Part shown: positions 12,101-25,612 of the stretch, piece by piece
Layout of the letters: each line of letters begins with the position of its first letter
How positions within the stretch are numbered: position 1 is the first letter of the stretch
Assembly (NCBI GenBank): GCA_038503035.1
Contig: JAVSML010000980.1
Location: 260,225-324,224 of the forward strand
Direction of reading: 5' to 3'
DNA length: 64,000 nucleotides
Source of the DNA: Crocodylus rhombifer
Taxonomy: Eukaryota; Chordata; Crocodylia; Crocodylidae
The notes under the pieces: model-generated
What the model was told of the DNA's origin: nothing
Databases searched by the model: none
The model's input: the letters and a program-made list of their open reading frames with translations, nothing else
Translations under genes and position numbers: made by a program

Positions 12101-13329
12101 TAGCTGTCTGGACTGTCTAGGGGCAGTGTTAGAGATCTCAATATTAAAATTCTTTAATGCTTTCAGTTACAAAAATCCAGCCTTTGTGAATAGTTCTGAC
12201 ATCTTTCCTTTGTGGGGAAGGGACTTAAAAATTTGTCAGTTAGCAGTGTTTTAGCACCAGAGTATTGCTCTCTACTGTTCAGGTGAAAATCTTTCCAGCT
12301 GTTTTGGTTATAAGCCATCAACAATTGTCATTTGTGGTCTGCTGTGAGGTCCAGAGTTTTACATATGTGTTTTGTCTGAGTAAATGCCCCTATGCATTAC
12401 TCAGTAGCTCCACTGGGCCTCCACAGAGATCTGCATCTATACCGAGTATTTCTCTTAATCATCATAAGAAGCCACATGCAACCTGGCAAAGTTTGTTGAA
12501 GGAATTGTGAATGGTTCAGTGGCTGGACCATTCTAGTCTGTTGGAGTAAGTCACAGCTATGTAACAAAATACTCAAGCACAGATTAGGCAATATATTTGT
12601 TAAGATTTTTTAAAAAGTATTTCTGGATTTCTGCTATGTTCCTGTAATAACTGTGTATTGAATTCTAGCACATTTCATTGTTTTCTTTTCACTGGACTGT
12701 TGAGAAATATAAGCAACTTTCTTATCATCCATTTTTTTTTTTTTTTTTTTTTATTCAGGCAATGATACATGGGAAAATCCATGTTGCTATTCTTATTCTT
12801 CAAGAATGTATTAGGTGTAGTAGCTTCTGTCCTGGAAGAAGATAGTGGTTGGAAAAAAAAAAAAAAGATATAGCTTCTGATAGAGAGGATGATTGGGACA
12901 GATGATGAGCCCTGCCCTCCCTGCACCCCCCCCCGCCAAAGTTGTTCTAAAACATAGCTGAAGTGAGAACTGTCCAATAAGCAAGAAAAGGCAGTAGTGC
13001 TCTCTGAATTTTTTCCTGCAGATCAGAACCTTCAATTTAAATATTTAAATATTCAGAAAGGTGTTTTTGGAAAAAAAATTACAATGTGATTGATTAAAAA
13101 GTACATTGAGACTTTTTTTTTAGGAGAAGGTTGTCAAGATTTCTTTATGGACATTCTGACTCCTACACTCTGATAAACATTTCTTATTTTACAAAGATGC
13201 AGTTTTCTCCAGTAACAAAAGATCTGTCTCGCTGTAAAATGAGTCGCACTTCATATTCTCAAAAGTAGCTTTTTTATTGATGATACACTTTAAGCATTAT
13301 GTAAAAAAATGGAATGAGTCCAACTTTTA
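12101..13329. other. Intron 1 sequence with poly-T and poly-C tracts
   Basis: It holds a 21-T tract at 12732-12752, an A tract near 12855 and a short C run near 12928. No gene seen. Confidence 0.55.
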
Positions 13330-13670
13330 GTATACTTTAAATTACCCCAAATTTCAAGCAATTAAAATGACTTTGAAATATGCACAATGTGCTAAGGGAG
13401 AATAGGGTTTGACAATAAGGAAGGGGGGAAGGGGCTTCAGGGGAAAGAAGTTGCTGGCAGATAGGGTGAGGGGAAAAGCAAGGGTTCCCTCCAGATTTAT
13501 TTTCCCTGATATAGCAGTGGAAGGGGAAAATTCAGGGTAAACTTCCAATAATTAGGTTCTATACTTGGAAAAACATAACAAACGCATACATCTTCCATAT
13601 ATAGAATTTAATTATTGAGGGGGTCATGTTACAGTTAGGGTCGTCTTTATATTTGAGTATATACAATACT
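13330..13670. mobile_element. Family B TIR element (copy 2, left end uncertain)
   Basis: The right end reads gggtcgtctttatatttgag running into tatacaatac, the family B TIR in reverse. The diagnostic pair aattaggttctatacttgga / atatatagaatttaatta is present. The left boundary is poorly preserved. Confidence 0.45.
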
Positions 13671-14565
13671 TGCTCCCATTTTGTACGTCAGCTTCCCAAA
13701 GGGAGGCAGTGTAACTGTCACAGAATGACCCCAAGCATGTGTTTAGAGTAGCTCATAAACTTTATTTTGTAGGGTTAAATTTTGGTGTGATCTCAGGGCC
13801 ATATTAAAGCAGTTACATTGCCTCACTTCTGGAATTGGACACATAATGGTGGGATGTGTTTCTTGGCAGTACTTCTGAGCATGGCTACAGTCTTCAGCCA
13901 GGATAGAAGCCAAGCGTCAGGAGCTGGGAGTTGAATCCAGGGTCTGAAGAGGGCCTTGAAATGTCCGTGCCTTTTGGTATTGACCACACAGAGCATTATT
14001 GCCTGTTGCCATTCTAACTACAAAGATGGTATTTCTTTAATTCTAAATCGAATTTTAAGTCACTTATTTTAATTGTGCAGGGCAACCAAACCCCATGGTC
14101 ATGTGAGATGTGAAGGCTTGTTTGCCCAGCTAATTTTTTGTGGCTTGCATTGATTATGGTCCAGGCTGTCCTGTAATACTGACATGCTTTTCCTCTTTAT
14201 CTAGCCACATTCCCAGGGATTAAAAAATGGGCTGTAAAAGTATCTTATGCACTGCTTTTGCTTAACATAGAATGGAAAAGCTTAATTTTTCTGTGGACTT
14301 CCTATTTTTTCTTTCACAGATGATGTAACTTTAGTTTGATGTGTACAGTGTTTGTAAGTTGTTTGCTTACAGTGGAAGGTTATACAAAATGCACTGAGAT
14401 TTTAGAAACACAAAAAAACAGGGATGCTTGTTTATATGATCCTAGTTGGCTATCTTCATACACAGATAGATATGATTCAAATGATACAGAATTTTTCAAA
14501 CCTTTCATTTTCCTTTTTTATAATTAAAATGATTGTTATAGAAACAAATAACTGAACCCCAATTA
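13671..14565. other. Intron 1 sequence without recognised feature
   Basis: No gene or bounded element recognised. Confidence 0.5.
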
Positions 14566-15246
14566 TTTCATAGATTTCATAGACATTTGGGCTGGAAGGG
14601 ATCCTGGAGGATCATCAAGTCCAGCCCCCTGCCCCAGGGGCAGGAAGTCAGCAGGGATCATAGGAACCCAGCAAGATAAGCATCCAAATGTGTCCCGAAG
14701 GCATTCAAAGCGGGTGCTTGAACCACCTCCGGTGGCAGTCTATTCCAAACCTTGGGGGGCTTGGATAGTGAAGAAGTTCTTTCTTATGTCCAGCCTGTAT
14801 TGGTCGTGGTGGAGTTTGTGACCATTCGATGTTCTCATCCCTTGGGGCACTGTTCCCCCAGATCCTGATGAGCACCCCATATAAATCTATAGGTGGCCAC
14901 CAGATCACCCCTGAGCCTGTGCTTTACCAGGCTGAAGAGCCCCATGGCTCTCAGCCTGTCATTGTAATGTCTGTTTTCCTGACCTCTAATCATGTGCGTG
15001 GCTCTTCTCTGCACCCTCTCAAGCTTTTCCACATCCTTTTTGAACTGTGGAGCCCAAAACTGGATGCAGTACTCCAGTTGCGGCCCCACCAAAGCTGAGT
15101 ACAACGGGAGAGTGATGTCCTGGGATTTACTTGAGAAGCATGTATGGATGCAAGCCAGCGTTTTGCTCGCTTTACTAGCTGCAGCATCACACTGAAGACT
15201 CATGTTCATCTTGTGGTCAATCATGACCCCCAAGTCCCTTTATGTC
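14566..15246 (-). mobile_element. CR1 LINE fragment, 5'-truncated, minus strand
   Basis: On the minus strand this encodes the C-terminal part of CR1 ORF2 after the RT core. Segments [20 protein letters not shown] and [20 protein letters not shown] are clear between 15233 and 14835. A frameshift then breaks the frame. The 3' tail ends with TGAAATCTATGAAAT-type repeats at 14566-14590. It is truncated at the 5' side just where a family B element begins. Confidence 0.88.
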
Positions 15247-15248
15247 AG

Positions 15249-15568
15249 TACTGTATTTACTTGATTTCAAAATGAGGTCTTTCCCCCCTGTTTAACATGG
15301 TGGGGGGGCTCGTCTTGGAGTTGGGTGTGAGGTGTGTGGGGGCAGGGGGCAGGCAGCTGCTCCAGCTCCTGCTCCGAGTTCGAGCTTGAACCCTGGGTTT
15401 GTAACAGAGCTGCAGCTGCTGCCTGGCCCCCCTCTAAACACCCCACCAGTAATTTGATTCTGTACATGGAAAACTATAACATAACATTTTTACATTTGCC
15501 ATGTATAGAATCTAATTACTTGCGGGGGTATCTTAAAATCAAAGTCATCTTGGATTTTGGTAAATATG
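15249..15568. mobile_element. Family B TIR element (copy 3)
   Basis: The left end is tactgtatttacttgatttc. The right end, ccaagat-type sequence running to ttttggtaaatat, is its inverted partner. The diagnostic pair (tttgattctgtacatggaaa / catgtatagaatctaattac) lies at about 15452-15523, with a G/C-rich insert to its left. Confidence 0.62.
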
Positions 15569-18500
15569 AGATTTTGATCTGCTTTTATTAGCTGAGAGAG
15601 AGAATGTTTGTAGGACTAAAAAATGAAATGCCTCATCCATTGAACAGATGCAACAAGGGCATCCACTGTCTAAGCCTTGTATCACGGTTTAACCCACTTT
15701 TTGTTAGATGCCTCTAGGACTGAGCCTGTAGTTGCATGCATGTTTGTTTGCGTTTTGGCTTTGGTTTCTGTTTTCTGGATGTTTATTTTTTAGGATCTAG
15801 CGAAGTCTTCCACTTTATTTCACACAATCAACTAAACAGCTTTCAAATTGTAAATACTTTTGGTCATTGCTGGCCTGGACTGAATTCAGTTCTGTGAACT
15901 AAAGAATTCAGCCTCCTTTACAAGTTCACTTAGCTGCATGTGACTCTTTTCCCTCCCCCCCCCCCCCCCCCCCACACACAATCTAGCAGATTTTTCCACC
16001 CCCCCCACTCCACTTGTTAATATAACTTTCAGTACCCCATTTAAAAAAAAAAAATCCCGCATCATTCTTTTGGTAAAATATTGTTGACATTCCTGCTATA
16101 TATATCATGTACAGTACATGAACAAGTGTGCATTTTTTAAAGGTTTTGCACATTTGGGTATTTTTAAACTTCTTAATCAAATGTCTGAATATAAATTTCT
16201 TCTTATACCTCTCAAAGTCTCTTACTATTATTAGGGAGAAGCAGTGAAATGTATATAATGTTTGGAAAGAGAAGTCTTGTCTGTGGTCAAAGCAAAGTAG
16301 TTATGGATTCTAATAAGGGCTCTCTATACCTTTAAAAATAAACGACTGAGTATCCAAAAACTCTAGTTTCATTTAAAGAACTGTGGAAAATGTGCCTAGC
16401 CCTGAAAAATTTATTCCACCCTCTGGTCTGTGAATGGAGTCCTTCAGACTGAGTTTTTGTAGGTCATATAATCATATATTGTAGGTCATGTGGTAAGACA
16501 ACGATGTTTCAAATCTGAAAAATAATTTTGCCTGAGCTCTGTGGTATCTCTTCGTGTTGAGTAAAAACCTAATAATTAATTTCTCTAATTGGTTATGATG
16601 TCATTAGGAAAAACGCATATTCCCATTTTAAAACATGAATTGGTAGGTCAAGGTAAATCTTACCCCTTCCCTTTAGTTTTTTTGCTAGGTTTCACATGAC
16701 CTACTAACTTGAGTTCCCTTACGATTTTTACCTCAAATGAGTAGACTCAAGATAAGGACTTTTTTAACTTAGTGGGGAGAAACTCCTGTAGGTCAGATTC
16801 ATAGAACCATCTTGGTTAAAATGTTTATACCAATTATTTTTAATATCTTGCATTATAATCTAAAAGTAGTATTACAGTATGCATTGTGTAATTTGAGTGA
16901 CCCAGTACACAATTGAACTAAAATATTTCTATTAAATCGAAAGGCTCATAGCAGTTACAGTTGCAGTTACTTTTAATATTCTAAAATTCTATAACAAAAT
17001 AATTATGCATTAGCAACATTACTACACTTAATAACTGTACCTACACAATAATTACAGTTGCAAGCATTTGATTACAGTACTTACAGCTGGGCTAGTAAGG
17101 AAGATTCTAGTTGTCCCATGCTGGCTGGCTCCTGCAGATGAGTCCTGTCTCTTGTTCTACTTTATACTCCAAGATTTCACATTGCATCGTAGCTGGAAAT
17201 GTCTCGCACATTTTTCTGTCTGTTACCATGTACCAGTGAAACTTTCTCTGCCCATCTGCTCTATATTTTCCAGGGACAGCATCCTGCATGCCGGGCTGGT
17301 ACCTCCTGCCCTGAGACTAGCACTGCTCTGTAAGGACTTTATTTTTACTGGGTGATTGTCTTATTTGACCATATGTTTCTCTCTCAATTCATGGATTCTT
17401 AGGTTGTCATGTTTGAATCTGATAAAATATCCCATCATCTATTACATGCCATTCCTACCGTATGTATAGTTTTTTGTAAGCCCAAGTTTCTGGAAAAAAG
17501 CATGCCTGATGTATATACAATTTTAATAAATGTGATTTTGGTTAGACCCTTGGGTCCAAGTTTTACTTCAGTATTTATATGGTTATTGGAGCAGTGTGTT
17601 GAAAAACCTTTTTTTTAATAAAGCAGCAACCTGTTTTTCTTTTTCTTTCATTTTTATTTATTTATTTTTTAAATACTGAAATACAGTCAGACCTGTGCCT
17701 CAAAATCCAAATGGAACTGCTACTCAGAGGAGGCTCTGAGAGGCATTTATATGTTGTGGAATGAATGGTATGCCTGCACTAACTCCTGCAGGCTGGGTAT
17801 TCCCAAAGAATCAGACAGAGTTGTATATGTTGCTCTCCCTCTCTCTCCAAATATGAATATTTTTCCCTGAGCACACCCATGAAGTGCCCTTGCCCAACTG
17901 GGAGTGGGAGGTGGGCAGGAAAGGAACATTGACAGGTAATTATACACTTTTGTTTGTTTGCCATTTAAATTTGGGAGACACTTGTGGGTTCCTTGTACTT
18001 TGTAAGTTTGTGATGTGTGTGTGTGTGGTTTTTTTTTTGGTTTTTTTTTTAATCATTGTGTTTTTTGAGCAACATAGTTAGGAATTTCCTGTTCACATTT
18101 TACTACAATGGTTTGTTTAAAATGATAGACTACAGTCTTTTTCCTGACCTAAAACTAGATTAGCCTTGAACATTGAAGAGAAATATAACAAATAAGGAGG
18201 AGAGGTTGTCTTTGCTTATGTCATGAAGAAGGGGTTTTTACTACAGTGGACTCTGTAATATCAAATGCCATAATTGATGTTTCAAAAATATTTATTAGGA
18301 CAAATAAACACAGTTATTGTATGAACTGGCAGGTCTCCAAATTCTAGTCCTTTGATTTTTTTTTTTTTTCAGGGCAGCTCATTTTGAATCAAGACAGCTA
18401 TTTTTAATCAAGATTTTCTGTCTTTTGACAAATCCGACTCAGGGTTACCAGCAGTATTTCCACTCCTTTCCTTGTAACTATATATTAAATGCAACCTCCA

Positions 18501-20950
18501 CCCTTTAATACAAAGTTAAAGTGTAGCACTAAAGTGCCAAAAAATACCAAAATTGTGGATGACACTGTTTTATGTTCTCAAGTACCATGGTGCCTGCCAT
18601 GGATACACTAGGATAGCCTTCTCTTGTGTCATCATCACATACATGTGAAATAATAAAACAAAAAAGGTACAACTGTAGGTGGGCAAACAAATATAGTATC
18701 TTGTAACATATTTGTAAAGCCTGCGTATTTAAGCCAATTTTTTGACACACCAGGTACATGTACGTACCCATCAATATAGAGAAAAATGATGAATTTTTCC
18801 TCGTAACTATGCACCTGATTTTTATAGGGGAAGAACGTAATAGAAAGCTCCATGTAAGGAACCAAAGAAACCCTCTGAACCATTCTTAAAATAACAAATA
18901 AGGTTCTTATGAAATATGTGGTGCAGTTCATAAAAGGTGAGACAGCCTATCTAAAGTGCTCATTGGGATTGTCACGTTATATTCACAAGTTGGCCACCTG
19001 CAAGGGGGGAAAAACCCTTGTACAGTAACCTAATGTTTTTGTTGTTTTAAGCACAAGGGTATCTGTGTAAATAAATTGTACATACATACCAAGTGAATTT
19101 AAATTTCAACTTGGGAGATTTTGTATTTTTAAAATGTAGATTCCATAGCTGATATGACATGCAGGCATGTCATTACAAGGGTGTTGCCAGTTAAAATACT
19201 CAGCTGTTACAGTGCTTCCAGCTTAGCATCTAACTCTGTTCCACCCAGCAAATACTCACATAAATAGGGCCTGCTGTGCATTTTTAAAGGAAATATTTAA
19301 TGTATTTTTAAAGAAAATAACATTTGGTAGGGAAAATATTTGGGTAGCTTGCACGTGAGTGTCTAGGATAGAATGAGGAGGTACTTTGCAGATCACTGAG
19401 CTTGACATCTTGCTTTACTTGCATAATTTTTAAAGAGGCATGGCAGAGGTTACATGAAAAATATGACTGCTCTTTTTATATCAGTGCCTCAGTTTAATGC
19501 AATTTTTTTGCCATTTGCCAGGTTTTTACTAGCTAGTTCCCAAAAACCAGAAATTCATTTTTAAAATACCAAATCTTTTAACTGCTGTTTTAAACAGGTA
19601 ATGATAAAAAAGCTAAATCTTGTGATGGTATTACTTCATGTTTTGAACTTTTAGGGTAAATATATTACCATAATCATACTGTGTTGGTGGACTTCCATCC
19701 ATTATCATCAGAACAGAAGGAAACAGTTGGAGACCCTTGACCTTTTAATATAAATTTCAGACTCTACCATCTTTACTGTCCTGACTTAATTTGTGTAAAG
19801 TAATATTTTAAATACCTAGTCATTACATGTGTAACTAAATTGAAAAATAATTTAGTATACTTTTTATATTAAAAATTCTGGTGCTTTACAGAACAGTGAA
19901 TAGAAATTAACTTGTTTATTGATCTTCTCCAGCAATTTGAAATCTGTCGTTATTATATGTAGAGATGTGTTCTTAAGAAGTTCTGGGAGCTCTGGCAAGA
20001 ATCGTTGAGTCAAACAATGCTTTATTCTTTGCTATGAAAAAAGTCTCTTCACATTCCTCTGCTAACTTCAATTAACCCATATTTGATTCACTGGATTACA
20101 TTTAAAAAAATGTAAGAAAGAGTGTAGCAAAGTAAGGTTTACATTTATAGTACGTTATCTCTTATGCAGTAAGTGTGAAATAACACAAAATACCTATTCT
20201 TTGCATATTGTCAAGCAGCTACTGTATTCTACATTCACATCATAGTTCACTTGCACTGTGGCTTTACCGTGTAGATGAGCCTTTAAATGAAGCTGGACTT
20301 TTCATTCTGTGGTAATCTCTTACTTTTTTATTCTATTTTTAAAATTTTTTTAAAATGAAATGCTTTATTTCCATGCACGTGTATAAGAGTAATGGGTATG
20401 TGCACTACCAGTGAATGGTTTTGGGTTAGCGTTAATTAAATGGGTATATTAACAGTATCTAGTACTCTTTAGTAAATGAACAAATAAGCAGCAATGAACT
20501 GGAAACTGATAGTTCACTGCATACATAATATGTTGTTACAATGCTCTTAAACTGACTTAAAGCAAGGATCATGGAAGCAAAAAGGATGACATCTGGAAGT
20601 TTTTCAGTACTGACAGTTTAGTTCTGATAACCATTGTGAAGGATTAAGACTTTTAAAGGTAGATGATTGAAAGTGCTTAGAAGATTGTACTTTTTAGGAT
20701 TTTAAATGCCTGCTGTAAGCTTCCAATGAAACAGTTTTCTGAATTTACACTTCAGAGCCCTTTGAATCGTTGCTTAGCTCTAGTACTGCAACCTCTGTAT
20801 CTTCCTTAGGTCTCAGCGTGGCCTTCCGGGTCTATATGCTGTGGTGAAGGTGGAAAATATAGATTCCCTACTATTTTTGCTGTGCCACGTGTACAGAGGA
20901 AGGATTATTGAGTGGGGATGGCATTAACTTTGGGCTTGGAAGACTTGGGG
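15569..20950. other. Intron 1, long AT-rich stretch, mostly unique
   Basis: No gene seen. It contains a 19-C homopolymer at 15955-15973, a short GT repeat followed by T tracts near 18015-18050, and a T tract near 18358. I found no well-bounded transposon in these 5.4 kb. Confidence 0.5.
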
Positions 20951-21570
20951 TGCAGAAGAAGTGGAGCTTCCATCTGTAACTTGAAATATTTCCTGCAAAG
21001 TCTTCTGAATTTCAGCATTACCTCAGACCAGACAGAAGTTCATTGTTGGTTTCAGGGGGAAAGGAATCTAGCTGCAGACTAGGAGCCTGTAGCCAGGTTC
21101 CCTTAGCAGTGGCCACAGCTCTGTCACTGCCCAGTGCTTGCTGTTTTCAGAATTGGAGTTAGAGGGGGGAGGAGGGGGAAGGCAGCTGAAGGAGCTTGTT
21201 CTGGGGGCTCCCCAGCTGGTGCTGAAGAGTGGGGTAGGTGAATTGGAGCCTCCCCGCATTGTGGGGGGACTCCAATACACCTTCCCCAGCCTCTGGGGCA
21301 GGCTGGAAAAAACCCCAGACCGAACTCCCTCTACTCTCCCTTCCATTCTGAAAACAGTGAGAGGCTGGGAGCTCTGCAGATGCAAGTTACAAAAGGTGCT
21401 TTATTTTTAAACATATTAATCTGATGCCTCATACAATGAAAAGTCAGATTTTCATCTGATCAGCCATTTTTGAAGCTGTTTGCAGCAATGTACTTGTGTT
21501 TGGTCACAGTTCTAAACTGCTTTCTGTGGCCAGATTGGGTGAAAATTGTCACTTCTGTCTGCTCCCTTGG
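20951..21570 (+). repeat. Unclassified interspersed repeat E, copy 1
   Basis: This roughly 620-bp stretch is collinear, in the same orientation, with 56882-57340. Shared phrases include aggaatctagctgc, ggttccc-tagcagtggcca and gccatttttgaagctgtttg. It is GC-rich in the middle. I cannot name the family, and the ends show no obvious TIR or poly-A. Confidence 0.7.
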
Positions 21571-21867
21571 GTTCCGGCCAGTGTTCTGCTACAGATTTGC
21601 GTCCTTGAGCATCCCACTTCACTGTGCCTCTCTGTATCAAAAGTTATTTGTCTCCTAAATGTGGTGTTAGGATAAATAATAATGGTGACTGGGTAAAGTA
21701 CCCTTAGTAAACCTTTTGGTCCTAATTCACCAAGGATAAACATTTTTTTAGATAATCCCCAAATCTTTCACTATTTACCCTTCAGCCACATGTAGTTTTA
21801 TGTGTTTGTTTAACTATCTTGTCTTTCTCTGGTTCTCTGGTTTTTATATAAATATCAAGCTTGTAGA
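21571..21867. other. Intron 1 sequence without recognised feature
   Basis: Short AT-rich spacer between repeat E and the next TIR element. Confidence 0.45.
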
Positions 21868-22749
21868 CAGTAAAATAGCTAAATATAAGATGACCTTCCA
21901 ATAATTAGATTCAGTTCATGGAAATCTTGGTATCATTTTCCATGTATAGAATCTGATTAGAGGCTTGTCTTAAATTTGTCCTGCATACCACTACATTTGG
22001 TGGGGGGACAAGTGATGAGGGGGACAATAATGGGGTAGGTGGTTGGGGGACAGACAGTGGGGGACGTAGGTGGGTATGTGGGAGGGCAGGTGGTGGGGGG
22101 GCCATAATGGGGCATGCAGTAAAGGAGGCAATAAGAGGGCAGGTGGTGGGGGAAGCAGGCAGCTTGCCGCCTGCTACATGTGTCTCCCCCTCCCCACTTA
22201 CTTCCTTGTGTCTGCCTCCTGGGCAGCCCCAGGCCCTTGACTTCCTTCCTTCCTTCCCTCCCTCTTCCCCCTTCCATGCTGCTTCTCCCCACTACACCCT
22301 TGTATCCCTGACTCGCCCCTCCCCCCATAGCCTCAGGCCACCACCCATCTTTTCCTGCCCTACTGTGCACCCCCACTGCACAAAGCAAGCACCACTCCAG
22401 CCCAGCCCCATAGCTGTATCAGGGAGCTGGGACTGTTGCTGCAGGCCTGGGCTATGCTCCAGGCTGTAGTGGAGATGGAGCTTGCCAGCACCAGACAGAA
22501 CAAAGTTGAGGGGAGTACAGTAGAGGGGAGGAGGGAAGAAGCAGTGCAGGGGCATGGGGCAGTGGGTTTTGAGGCTGCAGGTGAGGAATGGCAGGGGTTA
22601 TGGGGGCTGAAGCAGGCAGCAGCTATGGTTCCAGGCCTGACCTGTGGTTGGGGCTGGAGCTGCAGCTGCCACCTGCCCCATGCCACCTCTTACTCACTTG
22701 TAAGACGAGGGCTTCCTTAGCACACCAAGTTTGTAATCTGAGCAAATAA
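21868..22749. mobile_element. Family B TIR element with long GC-rich cargo (copy 4)
   Basis: The left side carries taaatataagatgacc and the diagnostic pair aattagattcagttcatgga / ccatgtatagaatctgatta. About 700 bp of G/C-rich non-coding sequence follows, with TCCT/CCCT runs. The right boundary is set by tacaagtgag...tttgtaatctgagcaaata, a decayed inverted end. Open frames on both strands here are compositional. Confidence 0.5.
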
Positions 22750-25394
22750 CATGCAAGAGAATGGAAAACAGTGAAAAAAGTGAAAAGCAGTCTTACTGAA
22801 TGGTTATTTAAATGTTTGTTTTGTTCCTTAGTTATAGAATCTTTGAGAGGTGGAAGAGGGTGCACTGCTGATGGTAATTCCTTTGGGGAAGCCATTATAT
22901 ATGGACTTTCTTTATGACAGTACATTTTTTAACAATAGTGGCTTATGTTTGCTTTTATTGAACTTAGTGAGCAGGGTGCAAATACATGTTTAGCTGTATG
23001 AACCAATGTGTAGATGTTCCCCTGAGTTTGCAGATGTAATTCCAGTGCCTCTGCTGCTACTTTGGTTTCCTAAGTCATACCAGCTGAAATTGGCAAATGG
23101 TGAGTTGCAGAACTGCTGGTCATATCCTGTAAAGAAGAGGTATGTGGATTTAAGTCTGTCTGCCAGAGAAACCAATGCACAGCAGCACTGCTATTCATTT
23201 GGATATGTTTGTGAGGAGGTGAGACCTGGGCAAAGAAGTTAATGGTGAGCTATAGAATAGTTAGGGAGTTGCAATTTGCTTGTAAGAATCAAGAGGCTGT
23301 GAAAGTTAGAGAAACTAACTTGGTGATTCTCAACTTCTTCTCACCCCTCCTAAAACTTTTCAAAATTTCACAGCATTGCATTTAAGAAAAAAACCCACAT
23401 AAATATGTTTTGAGTATTCTAGTATTAGTAGCCAGTTGCCTGTAAAAGATGATGGGGGTGGCTGGGGACAGTGGCCTATATCCAGCCCCGCTCCCCCCCC
23501 CACCATCTTTGAGGCTGAGAGAGGTCTGTATTCTGCTAAGGGACTAACTGCTGACAATACTAGGATATTTATTCTCTTTGTGCATTGATTTCTAAATGGG
23601 GAGTAAGTGGAGGATGAGAGAGGAAGAACACACATCCCACAGGTATATTTTACAGTTGTTTTGCTGAGTAGACACAGAAATATTGGGTTCAGTTCTTTAG
23701 TATTTAATAATTGTATCTTTTTACCTCTGTCCCTCCCTTCCCTTCTCCTGCCCTCATTTGGCTTTGTTGCATGGGTTACTTAGGACATGGCTTATCTGAG
23801 ATCATAGTGGGCATTACCATACTGTATTAAAAGTTAGACTGTATTCTGAGCGGTTGTACAATGATGCTTACTATACCATACCACCCTGCAGTTTGAACCA
23901 TCTCTGATACAGTGCTGGGGCTGACAATCAGCTGATTTCAGTCCTAACTCCACCTCCTGTTTCTCCCCCACCCCAGTGGGAGTCTCCAGCTGGCTTTGGT
24001 GTTGTCCTGGCGCTGATTATTTTCCATCTCAGCCGTGACCTCACCAGAGCCAGTTGGAGACTCCTATGTGGTCTCTGGACTGGAACCTACAATCAGCTTC
24101 TTTTGGGTCTTGGTCCCAGCACTGTAACAGAGCCATATGGAGAGTCCCATGAGATCTTGGGGCTGGGTCCCATCAGTCATCCCAGGACCTCAATTAATTG
24201 TACTAACTCCCTGGAGCAGTCCTGTATTAGCTTAGCCTATGCTACTTAATATCATCTGGAGATATTTCTTGCTCAAAAAGGCTACGGTATGCTATCATAC
24301 ATGAGTACTTACCTTGAACACATGGATACTGATGTTTTAAGGGCAGTTAACATGTGCTAAATGTTCTGTGTGAAATGGCCTTTGTATGCTTCTGCTCCTC
24401 CTCTCATTCTCTGCCTGTGTGCTCCACCTCGGGCTTTTGCAACCTTCCCTATATTCTGCCCCCTGCACTTCAGTATGCCTGCGTTCTTCTTTTCTTCAGT
24501 GCTGTTTGCCTTCCAACAAGGGGAGCACTTAGAGAAAAGGAAGAGATGGTTGAATTTGCCACACCAATGACGATGCCACAGCAGCCCAAATAGAATGGGG
24601 AAGCAGTTGCAGGAGAGTACTGCTCAGACACTGCAGCTCAGGGTTGTATGCACTGATCACACAACCTTGTGGCAATTGGGCTGTGTGGATGGAATCAGCA
24701 GAGAGTTTAGCTGTCAAACTTGGAGAGGGCTCTACTCAGCATGTACAATCTGGTATTTTTTAGAGGCTTGTACCTACACCAAATTGAATTACTTTGTTTT
24801 CATGGAAATGGAGAAAGGCCTCAAGATTAGGTAGAGGAACACACAGGATCTTCCATGCAGCGACTACCCTGCTTTAATGTCTGCAAAGCAGCATGTTTCC
24901 CCTTCATTTTATTCTTTGAAATGGCTGAAACATTTTAGCTGAAACTTTCCAGAAAAAAATATCCTGAGGCAGACATCCAACATAGAAAACTTCAGCAAGA
25001 ACAGTTTGTTTGGTGAAGTTGTAAGTAATTGGAAACTGAGACTTGCTGTGAGAAACACTGGGCAAACATATATTGATTTAACTACTAACCATTTTTATAC
25101 TAATGGTGCTGTAAAGAGTCAGATTTCTTTATGCCAGACCATTGTATGGATTATCTTCAAATATATCTGCTGTTCCATTTGAATGTTGGTAGAGAATATT
25201 TTCAGGTAAATAGTTGATTCAGTTGTAGCCTATGTACATATTTTCCATTGTAGATGAACACTGCTCTTAACTTGGCACATACACTCTAGCTCAACTACCA
25301 GTTACCAACTGAAATTGTATAGCCTATATTATGGGGAGGTCAGCTGTAGAAGATCACTGGTCTCTTCTGATCCCTTTAAAATCTGAACTACATT
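22750..25394. other. Intron 1 sequence, mostly unique
   Basis: No gene. A short C run lies near 23495 and an inverted repeat at 23978-24066 is listed separately. Confidence 0.5.
23978..24066. repeat. Short inverted repeat (hairpin)
   Basis: The arm at 23978-23999 (gggagtctccagctggcttt + gg) pairs at 19 of 22 positions with the reverse complement of the sequence ending at 24065. The loop is about 45 bp. A weaker third version (agagccatatggagagtccc) follows near 24128. Confidence 0.55.
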
Positions 25395-25402
25395 CTCTAG
25401 CC

Positions 25403-25604
25403 CAAGGGTGGGCAATTATTTTGGGTGGAGGGCCACTTACTGAGTTTTATCCATCGAGAGCCTCATGACAGGCAGTCAGGGGAATTTATTTTAATAATTA
25501 TTTTAATAATATTAATTTTCTAAATTTTTTAGGGGCCCTGTGGGCCAAATAGAATGACCTGGTGGGCTGCATCTGGCCCACAGGCTGCATTTTGCCCACC
25601 CCTG
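25403..25604. mobile_element. Non-autonomous hAT element with perfect TSD
   Basis: The TIRs are CAAGGGTGGGCA at the left and TGCCCACCCCTG at the right. The 8-bp TSD ctctagcc is exact on both sides (25395-25402 and 25605-25612). It is 202 bp, non-coding, and the same family as 27090-27275. Confidence 0.9.
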
Positions 25605-25612
25605 CTCTAGCC

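Noticed and set aside
21957..22686. Overlapping frames of 87-143 codons on both strands
   Set aside because: They lie inside the GC-rich cargo of a TIR element and are low-complexity.
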